Assembly: GCA_025267735.1 (NCBI GenBank)
Contig: CM046311.1
Span: forward strand, 26,201,329 to 26,265,328
Source: Mactra quadrangularis
Lineage: Eukaryota; Mollusca; Bivalvia; Venerida; Mactridae
Direction of reading: 5' to 3'
DNA: 64,000 bases
Part shown: positions 39,003 to 52,000 of the stretch, piece after piece
Layout of the letters: every line of letters begins with the position of its first letter
Position numbering within the stretch: the first letter of the stretch is position 1
Notes under the pieces: generated by a model
Told to the model about the DNA's origin: nothing
Databases searched by the model: none
What the model saw: only the letters and a program-made list of their open reading frames with translations
Made by a program: the position numbers and the translations under genes

Positions 39003-39296
39003 CCACCCAGCTAGCTCAGTAGGTTGAACACAAGTCAACTGATCCAGGGGTCATAGGTTTGATTGCTGGTCAGGGTATACTTTCCTGGAGATTAGTCATA
39101 AAATAATTTCTATGTCCATTCTTCCTCCTACTATTGATTCTAAATCATATAGGACGATTGTCAGTGATTGAAGGAAGTATGTACCTAGTAAATGATTAAC
39201 GGCTTAACCCAGTGATACACTTCCAGGAATGTTGACTGACATTATTTATAGCCTATACAATGTGTTGCTTCCATGTTAAGTCCAACCAAAAATGTT
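39003..39296 (+). repeat. tRNA-related SINE copy B
   Basis: Head CCAGCTAGCTCAGTAGGTTG followed by CATAGGTTTGATTGC; body TATACTTTCCTGGAG, ATGTCCATTCTTCCTCCTAC; tail CCAGGAATGTTGACTGAC and TTAAGTCCAACC. Same layout as copy A. Confidence 0.65.
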
Positions 39297-39308
39297 CTCA
39301 AGTATATA

Positions 39309-40263
39309 CATGTGCAACTTGTGCTAACGGCCACCTCCGAATAGCGGGCACCTGCGGACAGCGGCCATTCCGATTCCCCCCGACCGAAAACGCTCTTGTG
39401 AATAACGGCCACCTGTCGACTGCGACCAGCGGCCAGTCAAAACCATCCCCGCGGCCACTTTAGAACTGTGAACAACGGCCAGACGATTGTTTGAAGATAG
39501 TCTTTCGTATAAAGGCGATTTCGAAAGCAGGCCGCCATTTTTGTTAAAGTTAAGCTAAAAACCCGTAATCCGATTTTTTCCGTATTTTTCGTAAACAAAC
39601 CATCTCGAGTACAATTTTATTTATTAGTTATTATCAAGCTGTGGACAATTTTCTCATCACCTTATTATAAAAATATGATAATGTATCCTTTTATTGTTAA
39701 CTTTAATTGTAAATCGGGAGTAAATTACGTCATGTGATGACACTTTGTTAATTAGTTTTGAATGTTTGGAGACTCCACTACGTTTGTTTTTCACACGTTC
39801 GGCAGTTAGATAAATGTTTGTGACACGCTGTTAATCCCTAAATTCGTTCAAATGTGACCGCTGTATACAGGTAAATTGACAACTGAGATAAGATAGAAAT
39901 GCTATACAAAAGGTCAGAGTAATGAGAATTTGTAGAGTGCATTTGTTAATGTTGAGGGCATAGCATGAAATGTAGCTGCAAACAAAAAATCACTGATTTC
40001 TTTGTTTTAGTGATTCTTTGTTCGAAGTTTTATTTTATTCATTTATAGTCACAATTTCAATAATGATAATGTGAATAACGAATTAAGGTTGAAAGTACAC
40101 TCATTTTAAATTTTTGATTATTAATTCATGTTAATTATGAACTCTGTCTCTCTAGTCTGACCAAACATAGTCCGTTCGTTCCTCCCTCCGAACAAAGGCC
40201 ACCTTTGAACAAAGGTCACTTTTCTCTTTTCCCTTGGCCGGCCGTTGTTCACAGGTTGGACTG
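39309..40263. mobile_element. Pogo/Tigger-like non-autonomous element (955 bp)
   Basis: The right end in complement reads CAGTCCAACCTGTGAACAAC followed by GGCC; the left end reads CATGTGCAACTTGTGCTAAC followed by GGCCACC. Both are bordered by TA. CAGTC-AACCTGT-AACGG resembles ends of pogo/Tigger elements with TA duplication (family knowledge). Several CGGCCAC-type words fill the left end. No transposase ORF. Confidence 0.55.
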
Positions 40264-40559
40264 TATATTTATGCCATTGACAACTTATCTTTTGATAGGG
40301 TTATAAAATAGAGTTGTAAATTCATGTGGACTTGTATTCCTTTCTTTTATCAGGTACACATTGGTGGGTCAGTGTACTCAACAGTTTTGTCATACCAAAC
40401 CAGTTTTTCTTGACTATTTCCTTGTAATTTTAAACTTACTGCTGACCATATACAAGAAGTTGTTCATATATCAATCACAAGAACCTAAACTTCTTCAAAA
40501 CATGACAAACAGATATAGGAATTAAATATTTTCTATAGTCATGCTCCCTGTGCATCAAG

Positions 40560-42717
40560 TACAGATATCGGAACGTGCAAGTTGTCACACGGTACGGACG
40601 GTACACGCACGTTATACGAACACGGACTGCACGTTACACGATACACGAACACGATAGATAGCTTGATTTGCGGTAAAATACACGATTCCGAGTCTCGATA
40701 CACGTTTAACACGATTGTTCGAAATCCTCGGCTTTTTTCGCCCAGAGAAAAACGTTTCAACGACGACACGTTAAACGATTAATGCGTCTCAAATGTAGAT
40801 TGAAAACAAAAAATATTCTTCTGTTTCGTCGTAAATATGTAACTAAACAATATAAGTTTTGTTAAATTTATTGAAAATCGAGTTTACCTGCTCAAATTCT
40901 TAAAAACAAAATGTTACAAGTTGGCTTAAATCGAATTTAAATTCACGCACACGATTGTCAACTTCGAAATCACACGATAGACAAAGAAATAAAAATTTAA
41001 ATATGTTACATTGGTTCATTACACAGTTAAGCTTGATTGTAAAATATAATATTGTATCAATAAATTTATTGAATATCGACATTTTAAGTAGAAATTAAGG
41101 TACACGATAGGCGGGCAGTCAATACACGATAGACAAAAAAGAACACGATTGATAATATTTTGTATAAAAATTGAATTAGTACACGGTGTACAACAAAAAA
41201 CTAACTGTATAATAAAGAATATTATTACTGTCAAAATAATTTAATGTCATTCTTAGTAAGTTTGTTTTAATCAAATTAAAAACCACGAAAAGCCGATCAA
41301 CTCACACGATTGATAAAAATACACGTTTAAAGTTTTTTTCCTTTGTTTTCTTCAAATCATATATTGAGAAAAGATGTCATAATTGTATGTGTATATGTTT
41401 CAAAAGTTAAACACAGTCTTAGCTTGATTGTAAAAATATAAGCAAGTCATATAGTATAGATTATTTTATTGAATATCGACATTTTTAGTAGAAATAAAGG
41501 TACACGATCGGCGAGCAGTCATTACACGATAGACAAAGAAGAACACGATTGATATTTTTTTATCAAACAAATTATGTAAGTACTTGATGTATAACAAAAA
41601 TACAAACTGCAGAATAAAGAATAACATTATTGTCAAAAAATGTTTATGTCATTCTTTGTAAGTTGGCTTTATTCAGATTTAAAACCACACACACGATAGC
41701 CGGCGAAACCCACACGATAGAAAAAGAAATACACGTTTCAAGTTTTTTCTCTGTTTTTATTTTCAAGCCATTCATGGTGAAAAATACTTTGAATTAGTAT
41801 ATTTTTTCAAAACACAGTCTACGCGTGATTAAAAAAATATAAGCATGTCATAATTATTGTATAATGTTCGCCTTTTTAGTAGTATGTATACTAGATATAA
41901 ACGTTTACATGCAGTGCTTGCGTGAAGACGCGGTATTAAGACAGTACACACACTTCGTGTTAACTTACTATTTTATGCCGACTACAAAATCGATATTTAA
42001 ATAAAAAGTTTTACATATAAATACGCAAATATGAGGGAATAATACGAATAAACTGTAAAAACTAAATAATTTAATTTACTTTAAGAATTAAAACAATGAT
42101 GACTTTTTTAATCATATAGAGTCGTGATAAACAAGTTCTTGACCAAGTGAGATGTCAATTATAACAGTTTGTTTACTAAACGCTTTAGCCACTGACAAAC
42201 AAAGAAAATGTTTGATGATTAAGATAAATGAAAGCATGTGTTTACATTTTAAATATAATAATATTATAACGATTATTTTAATTTAGTAACAACATTTCGG
42301 TTGGGCCGCAATTTAATTGACCGCAGATTGGTCCGGAATGAGACGCAGTTTATCGACGTACGGCATTTAAACAGGAATTTCCGGTTTAAACAAAGTCAAC
42401 ATTTATTTTAAACTCAACTTAATGAATCGCGGTTTTTCTTTTTGTTTACGGATGATGATTAGTCGACAAGGCATAAGTATTTAATACATTTATACGTATG
42501 GATTTGTCAATATCTCGGGCACACGATACACGGTAATAAAACGCAAAATCACAATATCTCGGACCGATTTTTACCGTGTATTTACACGATAAGCGGTCTA
42601 CACGTTACACGATTGAAATACACGGTGAATTATACACGCACACGGTATGAATGATACACGCACGATACACGCACGATACACGCAAATTTCGGAAACTTGC
42701 ACGATCCGAGATCTGTA
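40560..42717. mobile_element. 2.2-kb TIR element packed with ACACGAT motifs
   Basis: Left TACAGATATCGGAACGTGCA followed by AGTTGTC; right end in complement TACAGATCTCGGATCGTGCA followed by AGTTTCC. The motif ACACGAT and close variants (ACACGCACG, ACACGTTTA, TACACGATAG) recur dozens of times in the same orientation across the element. Internal direct repeats of about 400-bp period (compare 41060-41160 with 41470-41560: GAATATCGACATTTT, GCAGTCA, AGAACACGATTGATA). No transposase frame. Confidence 0.6.
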
Positions 42718-44019
42718 TTACAGTTGTAAGTCAGTGATAAATGTATGTTCATGGTGCTAGTTACAAGTGAACAACTCTCTACATGAGCAGTAAGTAGGTT
42801 CACTGAATCCATGGAAAGACAGGAAAGATAAAAGGGTACAGATTTAAGCTTGTCCATGTACAATGGTAAGATTAACTAACCATCTCAATATAACTACTGT
42901 ATGTCAAGATGATTTATAAACTATGATAAGTAAACAAAACAGCTACATTGTTTGAAATATCACTTTATCTATCAATCATTCATAACATCATGAAACATGT
43001 AACAAAATACACATAATGGAAGTTATGGCTTCTAATATAAACACATCAATATACAGAGGTGGAATCATAAGTCTACTATAGACTCATTAGTTAGTACATA
43101 ATATCAACATTAAATATTAGATTATACAGGATTGTTTCATGTTTTACAGTAAAATATAAAATATCAGATGATCATTGTCAACATCATCTTATAAGATAAA
43201 TGACATCATATGGGAGAAGAAATGATGTCATGTAGTATTAGTGTAAATACCTCTGACAAAACACAGAACTAAGCATGAACGAAACAATATATAGGTCAAT
43301 TAAGGAATAAGATTTTTTAATTCAATTTGTGAGTTTAGAAAACAAAATTTTCACTTGTATGCTTGGTGAAATAAAAATCAATCATAATCAAAGTAAAAGA
43401 ATATCCTGTATTTCTCATTCATTGAAGATAAAGCTACTCACTCGAATCAATGCCTGAACTTGTTTTAAGAAAATGAATTCTTAAAATTTGATGACAAACT
43501 GACTTAAAAGTGACTTAAAGAAATATAAAATAAAAGTTACAATAATAAGCACTTTAATTATCAATACATTTACAAACAGAGTAGATTTTTATACATGATA
43601 TCACTATATATTTAACTTTTATATGATGCCCAACGTGAAAAAGGGCCCTCAAGCTGTTTGACTTCATTTGGGGTAAACATCAAAACGTTTTTGAGGTCAA
43701 TTTTAGCGTACATGTGTCACGTCAGTGATTATTGCATTGTTTTTATTAATTTACGGTTAAACTGGCTATCTTGCATTAATTCAAGGGTATAAAATCATGT
43801 TTTGTTAATTATGACTTACTAACTATCATTGTTTGAAGAAATTGTTTGAAGAAATCAGTAAAAATTGCGTAAAAATAAGGATTGTTAATAGTGATTATAA
43901 TTGTCGCTTTTTTGCTTCACAAAATGTTTCTTTGCAATTTTTTTTAACAAGTTGATATTGAAGTTGAAAAGTGTGGGCAAGTAGCTTGAGTGCCAAATTC
44001 AGAAAATAATCCAAGGACT
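42718..44019. other. Intergenic AT-rich stretch
   Basis: Between the EF-hand gene and PMPCA. I see no ORF with recognisable features, RNA gene or repeat structure. Confidence 0.4.
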
Positions 44020-44066
44020 TTAGGAGGACATTGTGTTGCTACAGCATTAAACTTAACAAAAACAAA

Positions 44067-44475
44067 CAGGCCTCCTAGCAGGCCAAAACAAAAATAAAGG
44101 TTTTTATAAAGGCTCCAATGTATGAAAATAAAGGCCTTTTAGTGTAAAATATGAAAAAATAAAGAGTAAATAAAGGCTATTTTCGTCAAAGTTCTCATTT
44201 CTTTATTAAACCCACAGTCATACCAAAGTCATTTTTCTCTGCATATTTATATCATACATAGCTCCTGTTTTACAGAGTAAGGAAAATGCAGAACAAAATC
44301 CATTACTTGCTTTAAGCTAGCACGGCAACCAGTCAGAGCAAATATAAAGGTTTTGAGTGAGAATTACAGGTTATTTTGGCGTTTTAAAGGTTTTCTGGGG
44401 AAATGTAAAGGTATTAAAGGTTTGCTCTGAAATTAAAGGTTTTTAAAGGTTTTAAAGGTTTCACTAGGAGGCCTG
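44067..44475. mobile_element. MITE with CAGGCCTCCTAG ends inserted at a SINE tail
   Basis: CAGGCCTCCTAG at the left and CTAGGAGGCCTG at the right are perfect 12-base inverted ends. The interior is rich in AAAGGTTTT/AATAAAGG words. On both sides lie SINE tails (TGTTGCTACAGCATTAAAC at 44033 and TGTTGCTATGGCGTTAAACC at 44498). Confidence 0.6.
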
Positions 44476-44754
44476 AACAAATTATGAGGGCACTGTGTTG
44501 CTATGGCGTTAAACCCAACAAAAACAAAACAAATAAGGAGGACAGTGTATAATGATTATAGTACATGTATGCTATCAATACATTAAAACATAAGATGATA
44601 TATCTACATAAAACAATAACAATATACATTAACACTATATAGCACAATTTTGTCTTAGTTTATACTGTCTTCCTAGATAGTTTTCCTAATACTTGAAAGT
44701 AGCCCAAAGATAATTGATTGGGGCTAGTAAAACAAGTAATTCTGTGAGCTAATG

Positions 44755-44990
44755 CTCACTAGTGATACCCCCGCCAAAATCTAAAAATATGCGACAAACA
44801 GGAAGTAGATGAGCAAGGAGCATGAAATCGCTTTACACCACATGGGACTATGGGATGAAGCAATATGCAAAGTATTAGGCTGCTGCATGATATAGTTGCT
44901 GAGAAAACTGCGACGGAAATTTTGTAACGGACGGACACACGGACAAGGGTAAAACAGTATACCCCCCTTTTCTTGGAAGCGGGGGTATAA
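44755..44990. mobile_element. Small element with GATACCCCCGC / GCGGGGGTATAAT ends
   Basis: Inverted ends of about 11 bases surround a non-coding interior with ACGGACGGACACACGGAC near the right end, a composition seen in dispersed bivalve repeats (recollection). Confidence 0.5.
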
Positions 44991-45872
44991 TAACTTATTA
45001 TTAGTAGGGCTTATTATTAATTTTGCCCTAAATTATATAAACTAAAAATTTGGCTAATGTAAGAGAAAACTTAAGGTGATAACCATAGAATCCTTAATTA
45101 ATTCTTATAAATCTAAAGTTGTACATATATTTTATTCCTCAACAAAACACAGAAATATAAAACTGACAAAAATAATACAAGTAGTACAACAAACCATGCA
45201 AAATTTGACAATGTTTAAGTCCTATATGCTTAATTTGAGAAGAAAAAAGGGTCCCTATAATAAGATCATTCTGCAATCAAGTCCATTGATTTTGATGGTC
45301 CAAACAGTAGAACCTTACTATAATAGTATCTTATACATAGTGTATATATAATTTGTACATTTTTTAATGAATGAGCATACATAAAGTCAGTCACTACAAT
45401 ACAACACATGAAATATTTATTGTAAGAGATTTTTGTAACATTTTTACATGTAATACATTTACTTTAAATAGCTATTCATACTGACAGATCTATATCACTA
45501 TCTCATGGGATTTCTACCATTGATTTCCCATATATACAGGGTTGTCATCGTGCAATTTCAAAATTAGTTTTCATAAAACTGGTCAATAGGTGTTATCTGA
45601 AACTCATAATATTGGGGTTTTCTACCAGCACTAATGAAGAACAAACACTGTTTTGTAAACATTATAACAGAAAACCACTAAACACAAAATTAGGTCTGTT
45701 GTTTTCTGTACACAAACTGTTCAAATCAACAATTTTGTTTGTATTCTAAGGTAAAACCCATAAATTTAAATTCCAGATGAAGTTTTTTGGATCCACTTTA
45801 ACTGTAATTAAATCTAATTGAAGTTGTGTATGCATATCAGATGATCAATGTTGATATATAAGAGACCAATGT

Positions 45873-46042
45873 TTATCTACGTAAGAAAGATAATATACTG
45901 TTATTATTATTACTCTTCATCAACATATTTTGTACTGTATCAATACTAGGTAACTTATTTAATGTACCATAGGCAGCTACAGATGGTTTTGTACGTAACA
46001 TTCTTGTAGCTACTCTATATATATCATCTGATGTAATCTTAC
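45873..46042 (-). CDS. PMPCA: PMPCA last exon (visible exon 9)
   Basis: Acceptor TATTTTGTAG|GTAAGATT. Reads [32 protein letters not shown] and ends [11 protein letters not shown]. Human-type MPP-alpha ends in the same V-A-A-x-G-x-L...F/R manner. Confidence 0.93.
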
Positions 46043-49000
46043 CTACAAAATATTTTAATACATTACATTTAAAAGACAAATAGTATTTATTTTTCAACAT
46101 CAAATGGGAATTACTTTTTCAAGGTTAAATGTACTTATTCATTTTCCAAGTTCAAATATCATTCAATTTTTTAAGTTCATATATAATTTGCAAAAGGATA
46201 AATTTCAAATTCGTGCACTTATTTAAAACTGTACAGCTTAAAAATAGGTTTTCTATGATACAGTTAATATCAAAATAGCAAAACAAATGTCAAAGTTATG
46301 ACTGATCTTAATATTCCGAATATCTGCTAGTTCCATAGGATTGCTATATTTTCTTGACATGTAATGTTCAGTTCAGTACAAATACAAAATCCTATCCAAC
46401 TTGTCAGTGCACCATTGAAAATAATTAAAAATTCCACAGCCCTGCTCAAGTCTTTACCATGTGACTTATACAGTCATGTAATGTTCAAAAGTGTGAGGTG
46501 ATGAATTTGCTGACAATAATAGCTTTTAATCAAGCTCAATCAATCAAATCTGGAATTTATTTTCCATCAGTTGCAGGCATCCCATAAACTGGGGTAGGCA
46601 GCAGGTGGCTAGATCCTCTGACATTCGATCAACAAAAGAGTATTATAGATTTATGCATTTGCTAACATTGAGTTGACTTACTTATTAATTTAAAATAATG
46701 TTCTGGTTGATTTCTATGTCCACTTGCTAATACTTGACGTCCTACATCTTCAAATATAACTGGTCTTTGTTCTAGATTCATCATTAACATTGATTGCAAC
46801 TGTGTCTTAGCACGCTCTATCTCTTGCTGTAATATACAAGTATATGCAATGAAATGCACTTTTCTCATAATAACTGTGTACATATTTGTAACACATAACC
46901 CATACATAACAAATAATGTTTCACACCATTATACCATTACTTGTATATTGCATCTATGTGTAACTTGTGATCTGTTGGGCATCATTCCTTATGTTAAATA
47001 CAGTATCTATCTATCTACTGTAGAAGTTAACAAGAGCAGTCCACGGACAGCGCACTCAACTATTCCAGGTATTCGTGTAAACAACAGCAAACAACCAATC
47101 AAAACTCATGCTGGAGTAATGCAACTTAGTATTTGACCTTCATTCCTAACCCCATTTACATGTGTGAAGTTTCAAGTAAATCCCTTCAGTAGGTTCAAAA
47201 ATAAAATGTAGCACCAAACATTTTAACCAAAAGAATTTTAAGTATTAGAGGGCAATAATCCAGTCAAATTCTTGCTAGAGTTATGCAACTTGGTATTTGA
47301 CATCAATTTGTACCCCGTAGACAAGTGTGAAGTTTCAAGTGAATCCCTTCAGTAGTTGCAAAGATAATATGTTGCACCTAAAAACTTAACCAAGAAATTT
47401 TCTGAGTATAAAAAGACCATAATTCAGTCCAAATTCATCCAAGAGTTATGTAACTTGGTATTAGAACTCCAATGGTAACCCTGTAGACATGAGTGAGGTT
47501 TCAAGTGAATCCCTCTAGTAGTTGCAAAGAAAAAAATGTTGCATCTAAAAACTTAACCAAGAAATTTCTAAGTATATAAGGGTCATAATTCAGTCTAAAT
47601 TCATCCAAGAGTTATGTAACTTGGTATTTGAACTCCAATGGTAACCCCGTAAACACAAATAAAGTTTTTAGTGAATCCCTCCAGTACTTGCAAAGATATA
47701 AAAGAAACAAAAATGTTGCACCTAAAAACTTATACAAGAAGTGCTACGCCAACGCTGACGCACAGCTGAGTAGGATAGCCCAACTATTCTCAGAATAGTC
47801 GAGCTTAAAAGTACTAATCATGCACATGGTGTAAAATTTGGGACCTAAGGGTCTTTCTTAAAGGTTATCATGCTAAGAGTGATAACAGGTTGTGCTGATC
47901 TTATCATCGTGCTAAGAGAGATAACAGGTTGTGCTGATCTTATCATCATGCTAAGAGTGATAACAGGTTGTGCTGATCTTATCATCATGCTAAGAGTGAT
48001 AACAGGTTGTGCTGATCTTATCATCATGCTAAGAGTGATAACAGGTTGTGCTGATCTTATCATCGAGCTAAGAGTGATAACAGGTTGTGCTGATCTTATC
48101 ATCTTGCTAAGAGTGATAACAGGTTGTGCTGATCTTATCATCTTGCTAAGAGTGATAACAGGTTGTGCTGATCTTATCAACGTGCTAAGAGAGATAACAA
48201 GTTGTGCAGATCTTATCATCTTGCTAAGAGTGATAACAGGTTGTGCTGATCTTATCATCTTCTCACTGCTTAGTGTGACCTAAACACAGACTGGAGGTAA
48301 TCACTCTGATCAATATCAGATTAAGTTCAAGGGGAGATAATTCTAAAAAAATGTATTTGGAGTTATGAACCTTGTCACATCAGATGTGGTTGACATTAAA
48401 GTCATAAAAGTGACGAGAAATAAGAACCATCATGATATCAAATAAAGCAAAAAAGTTGCAAAATAGTGATCTTTGGTCATTAAAATTACTAACTATGAAT
48501 TAAAAATGCAGCGATTACCATCCATCACACAGATGACGACGGATGAAATAACCCAATTTTCCTTTCAGAGGCCATTTCACGGAAATGGCCGATAAGACTC
48601 GTACGTCATCGGAAAATTACGACTGTTGCTAATTTGCATATTAAACGGTGTTCCGGTAAAAAATCGTAATCATGATAAATGTCAAAGCTTGAAATATGCG
48701 GCACATACTTTGGTTTACCTCATTAAAGACACAACTTATCGCAAATTTTGACATCTGTGTTGCACGCTTTTTTCGGGCTAGATATAACGGTAGTATTTCA
48801 ATATGTTACGATTAATGAACATATTTTCTGAGGCCCTGCAATGACTACATGAACCTAGTTCAAATGCAGTGTTGATAATGATCGTTTCATCACACACTTG
48901 AAAAATATTCATAATTGACAATGATATTTGCTGTTTTGGGTTCGAGTTAAAATCTTTGATGCAACTGAAGTGATTTAAATCTGTCAATACAAACGGCGAG

Positions 49001-52000
49001 CAATCGGGTACAGCCGCCCGATTAGCTAAGTTGGTAGCTCGCAAGTCTACTGATTGAGGGGTCGTAGGTTTCATTTTAGAGCGGTGCATACTCTCTTGGA
49101 GCTTGGTTATGAAATTATTTCTACGGCCATTCTCCCTACTACCAATTATTTTTAATAATGTAGCGCAGTTGTCAGTCCCTGACGAAAGTATGCGCTTAGT
49201 AGTTGATTAAAAGCTAAATCTAGAGATTTAGCTTTTCCTGGAGTAGTGAGCCGGTTGACTGACCGCTGTGATATAACTTATATAATGTGTGCAATGGCGT
49301 TAAACCCCCAAAACAAGCAATCGAGTGCTGATACCACAGTGGATAAACAATTATGTTTTCCCGACTTGTTTTATCGCCATTTGTGACCCATATATGGACG
49401 GTTTAGAGGGTTTGGTAGCCAAGTTTTGCACTGTGCAAGTACGCACTCAGGTATCAGCTCACGCTGATCTGGGGTTGCCTCGTGCCAGTCTCGCAAATGC
49501 CCTCCTGTCTATGTATCTTGGATCCCTCCAAACTCCCCGATTGCATAACATAGCCAAGAAACACACTTAGAGGCATTTTCTTTATCTTGAATTCAAGATA
49601 TGTCTATCTTTATTCCCTTTAGGCCACCAGTCCTAAGTGCTCATTTGTTATACATGGTGAACAGAATCATTCAGGACAATCAATAAACCCCTGAAAATGC
49701 TGTGTTCTAGGTGGTGGAGGAAGTTTTACAACTTCAATAACAACATCCCAATTTCTGTCACGAATGAAAGACCTTAGTACTTCATGTTGATCATTTGAGA
49801 CAAACATAACTATCCTTCTTCTAGCCATTTTACTTGACTGTATTTTGTTTTATAGTAGGATAAAATGAGTTTATACAAGAGCAATGATTATTTCATAAAA
49901 ATGTATAGTTTGCATAAACATGTATAATTTATATTTACCAAACAACCAAATTCAAAATTTACCTATGAACGGGCCTCAATTTATTTCACCTGCCAGCAAA
50001 CACGAGAAAGTCATGAAACATGTAATACTTGAAATTTTCACGACTATTATGATATAACCACTATACTACAATTTTCCTTTGATGTCCAGGATTTATAAGT
50101 TGTGTCTTTAAATATGCGAGTCACATGACTTATGGAAACGACTGGTAATTTTCGGCGCAGATTTTAAATCTTTTAGGACATGGCATGTCTTAAAATATTT
50201 ATGAAATTTCATAATTGAATTAAATCTAGAGGCGGATACTTTTTAATTTTTTTTAACATGTCAAAAACTATTTAAATATAAATACAATATGTCAATAATG
50301 TTTTTTTGCAAAATTAATTTTCTTTAATTTCGTCACTTATATATCTTTAAGGAACATATATTTAAGGTTTGAAGTTGATACCTTAAGAAATAAAAAAAAT
50401 ATAGTAAAATATTTTACTGCACAAAAACTTTAATCAGAAATATGGACGTGGACGCCGGGTGAGTAGGAGAGGTAAAAATTGTGACCAAACTGAATGCATG
50501 AAGAATATGCTCAAGACTCAAACCCCACAAACATTGCATTTGAAGTCAGACCTGCTATTCACTTGGCATACCAGGTCAGAATCAAAATATTCTAAAATGA
50601 GTAAACAAATTACACAGTATGTAGATAGTAGTATGATCTTAATGCTTTTATTTTCTAGAATTCATATGTTCATAATAAACAAGAAGATAAATGTATAACA
50701 TACCTCATGTATTTTACCAGCTGTATCATATAATGCTCTTGTTATAACTTCTGTCAGATCATGTAACTGAAACATTACAAGTAATCTACAAGTAAAATGA
50801 TTAAATACATTTTTTGTGTTGCATGAAATGCAATATATAGGTGTTACAATTGGTGGCTGTGGTCCCTGTTTGTTTGTTAGGAACAATGGAGTCCATTACC
50901 ATTCAATCTAATGACTTGAAACTTCACAGGTGGATAAGTCTCATTGAGCAAAAGTGCAGTGTATAAGAAACAGGACTCCCTACTTCAAAATTTTTCAAGT
51001 TATTGCCTTTTGTTGCATTTTCTTGTCCAGAGCGTAAGTTCAAATCTATTCCAGTTATTGACTTGAAATTAGACAGGGGGATAGATCTCACAGAAGGGAG
51101 GAGCACAAGAACTATAACTTTTGTCATGGGACACATTTGACTTGCACAGTTCTTGTATAATAATTTGCAACAATGTGACCGAAAAATAAAAGGAAATAGA
51201 TAGTACTCTAGCAACATGTTTTCAAATTAAATCTTTAATGCACTTAAAGGGGTGTAAAATTCAACTAAGAAGTCCTTAATAAGAACCTGATTATAAACAC
51301 AGTATATAATATTGTACCTTTTTAGGATGAGAACTAGCTTGTATAACAAATAGTCCTGTATCATTAAATGCATGATTAGCAGCTTGAGCACTCTCTATCC
51401 AATGATGTCTAAAATTGAAAAATAATACAAAAATATTTCAGCCAAGTGTACATGTCATACAAAGGCCAATATGCCAGAACAGTACCAAAAATATACATTT
51501 TCTACATCATGCTTATGCTGCTAGCAGTAAAGTTGGATAACATGTATAATCATGAAACTTAGACAATAAAATGCAATAACTACTGATAAACATACATTAC
51601 TTTTTAGTATTTGTTACGAAATTAAAAAAGCCAACTGAAACTGAAAAAATTAATTGAGTACGGTAGCCAAGTCAAAGAACGGTAGCCAAGTCAAAGAACG
51701 TACATGTAATTCTGTATCACTTCAAACAGGTATTTATTCATCCAGAAAAGGACAGGAAGGAACCATGTCAACACATTCAAATTTCTGTTATGTCTGAGTA
51801 ACAAAATAAATCTTAAAATGATCAAGAGCACAGTTGAAAGGCTAGATTATTTACATACCAAAGCCATTGCCCAATCAGTAACAAACTGTGAGATATATAA
51901 AATCCACTTACTGGTTTAATACATCAAGGTATAATCTAGTATACATTCCCTTGCCTGGACCCCCAGCAGAGAATGAACCACCACCTCCAAGTAACATATT

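Noticed and set aside
47845..48283. 137-codon ORFs on both strands
   Set aside because: The 39-bp minisatellite read in frame; not coding.
50924..51217. 97-codon ORF in a PMPCA intron
   Set aside because: No domain; it appears to be part of a dispersed repeat and lies between well-supported exons of the host gene.
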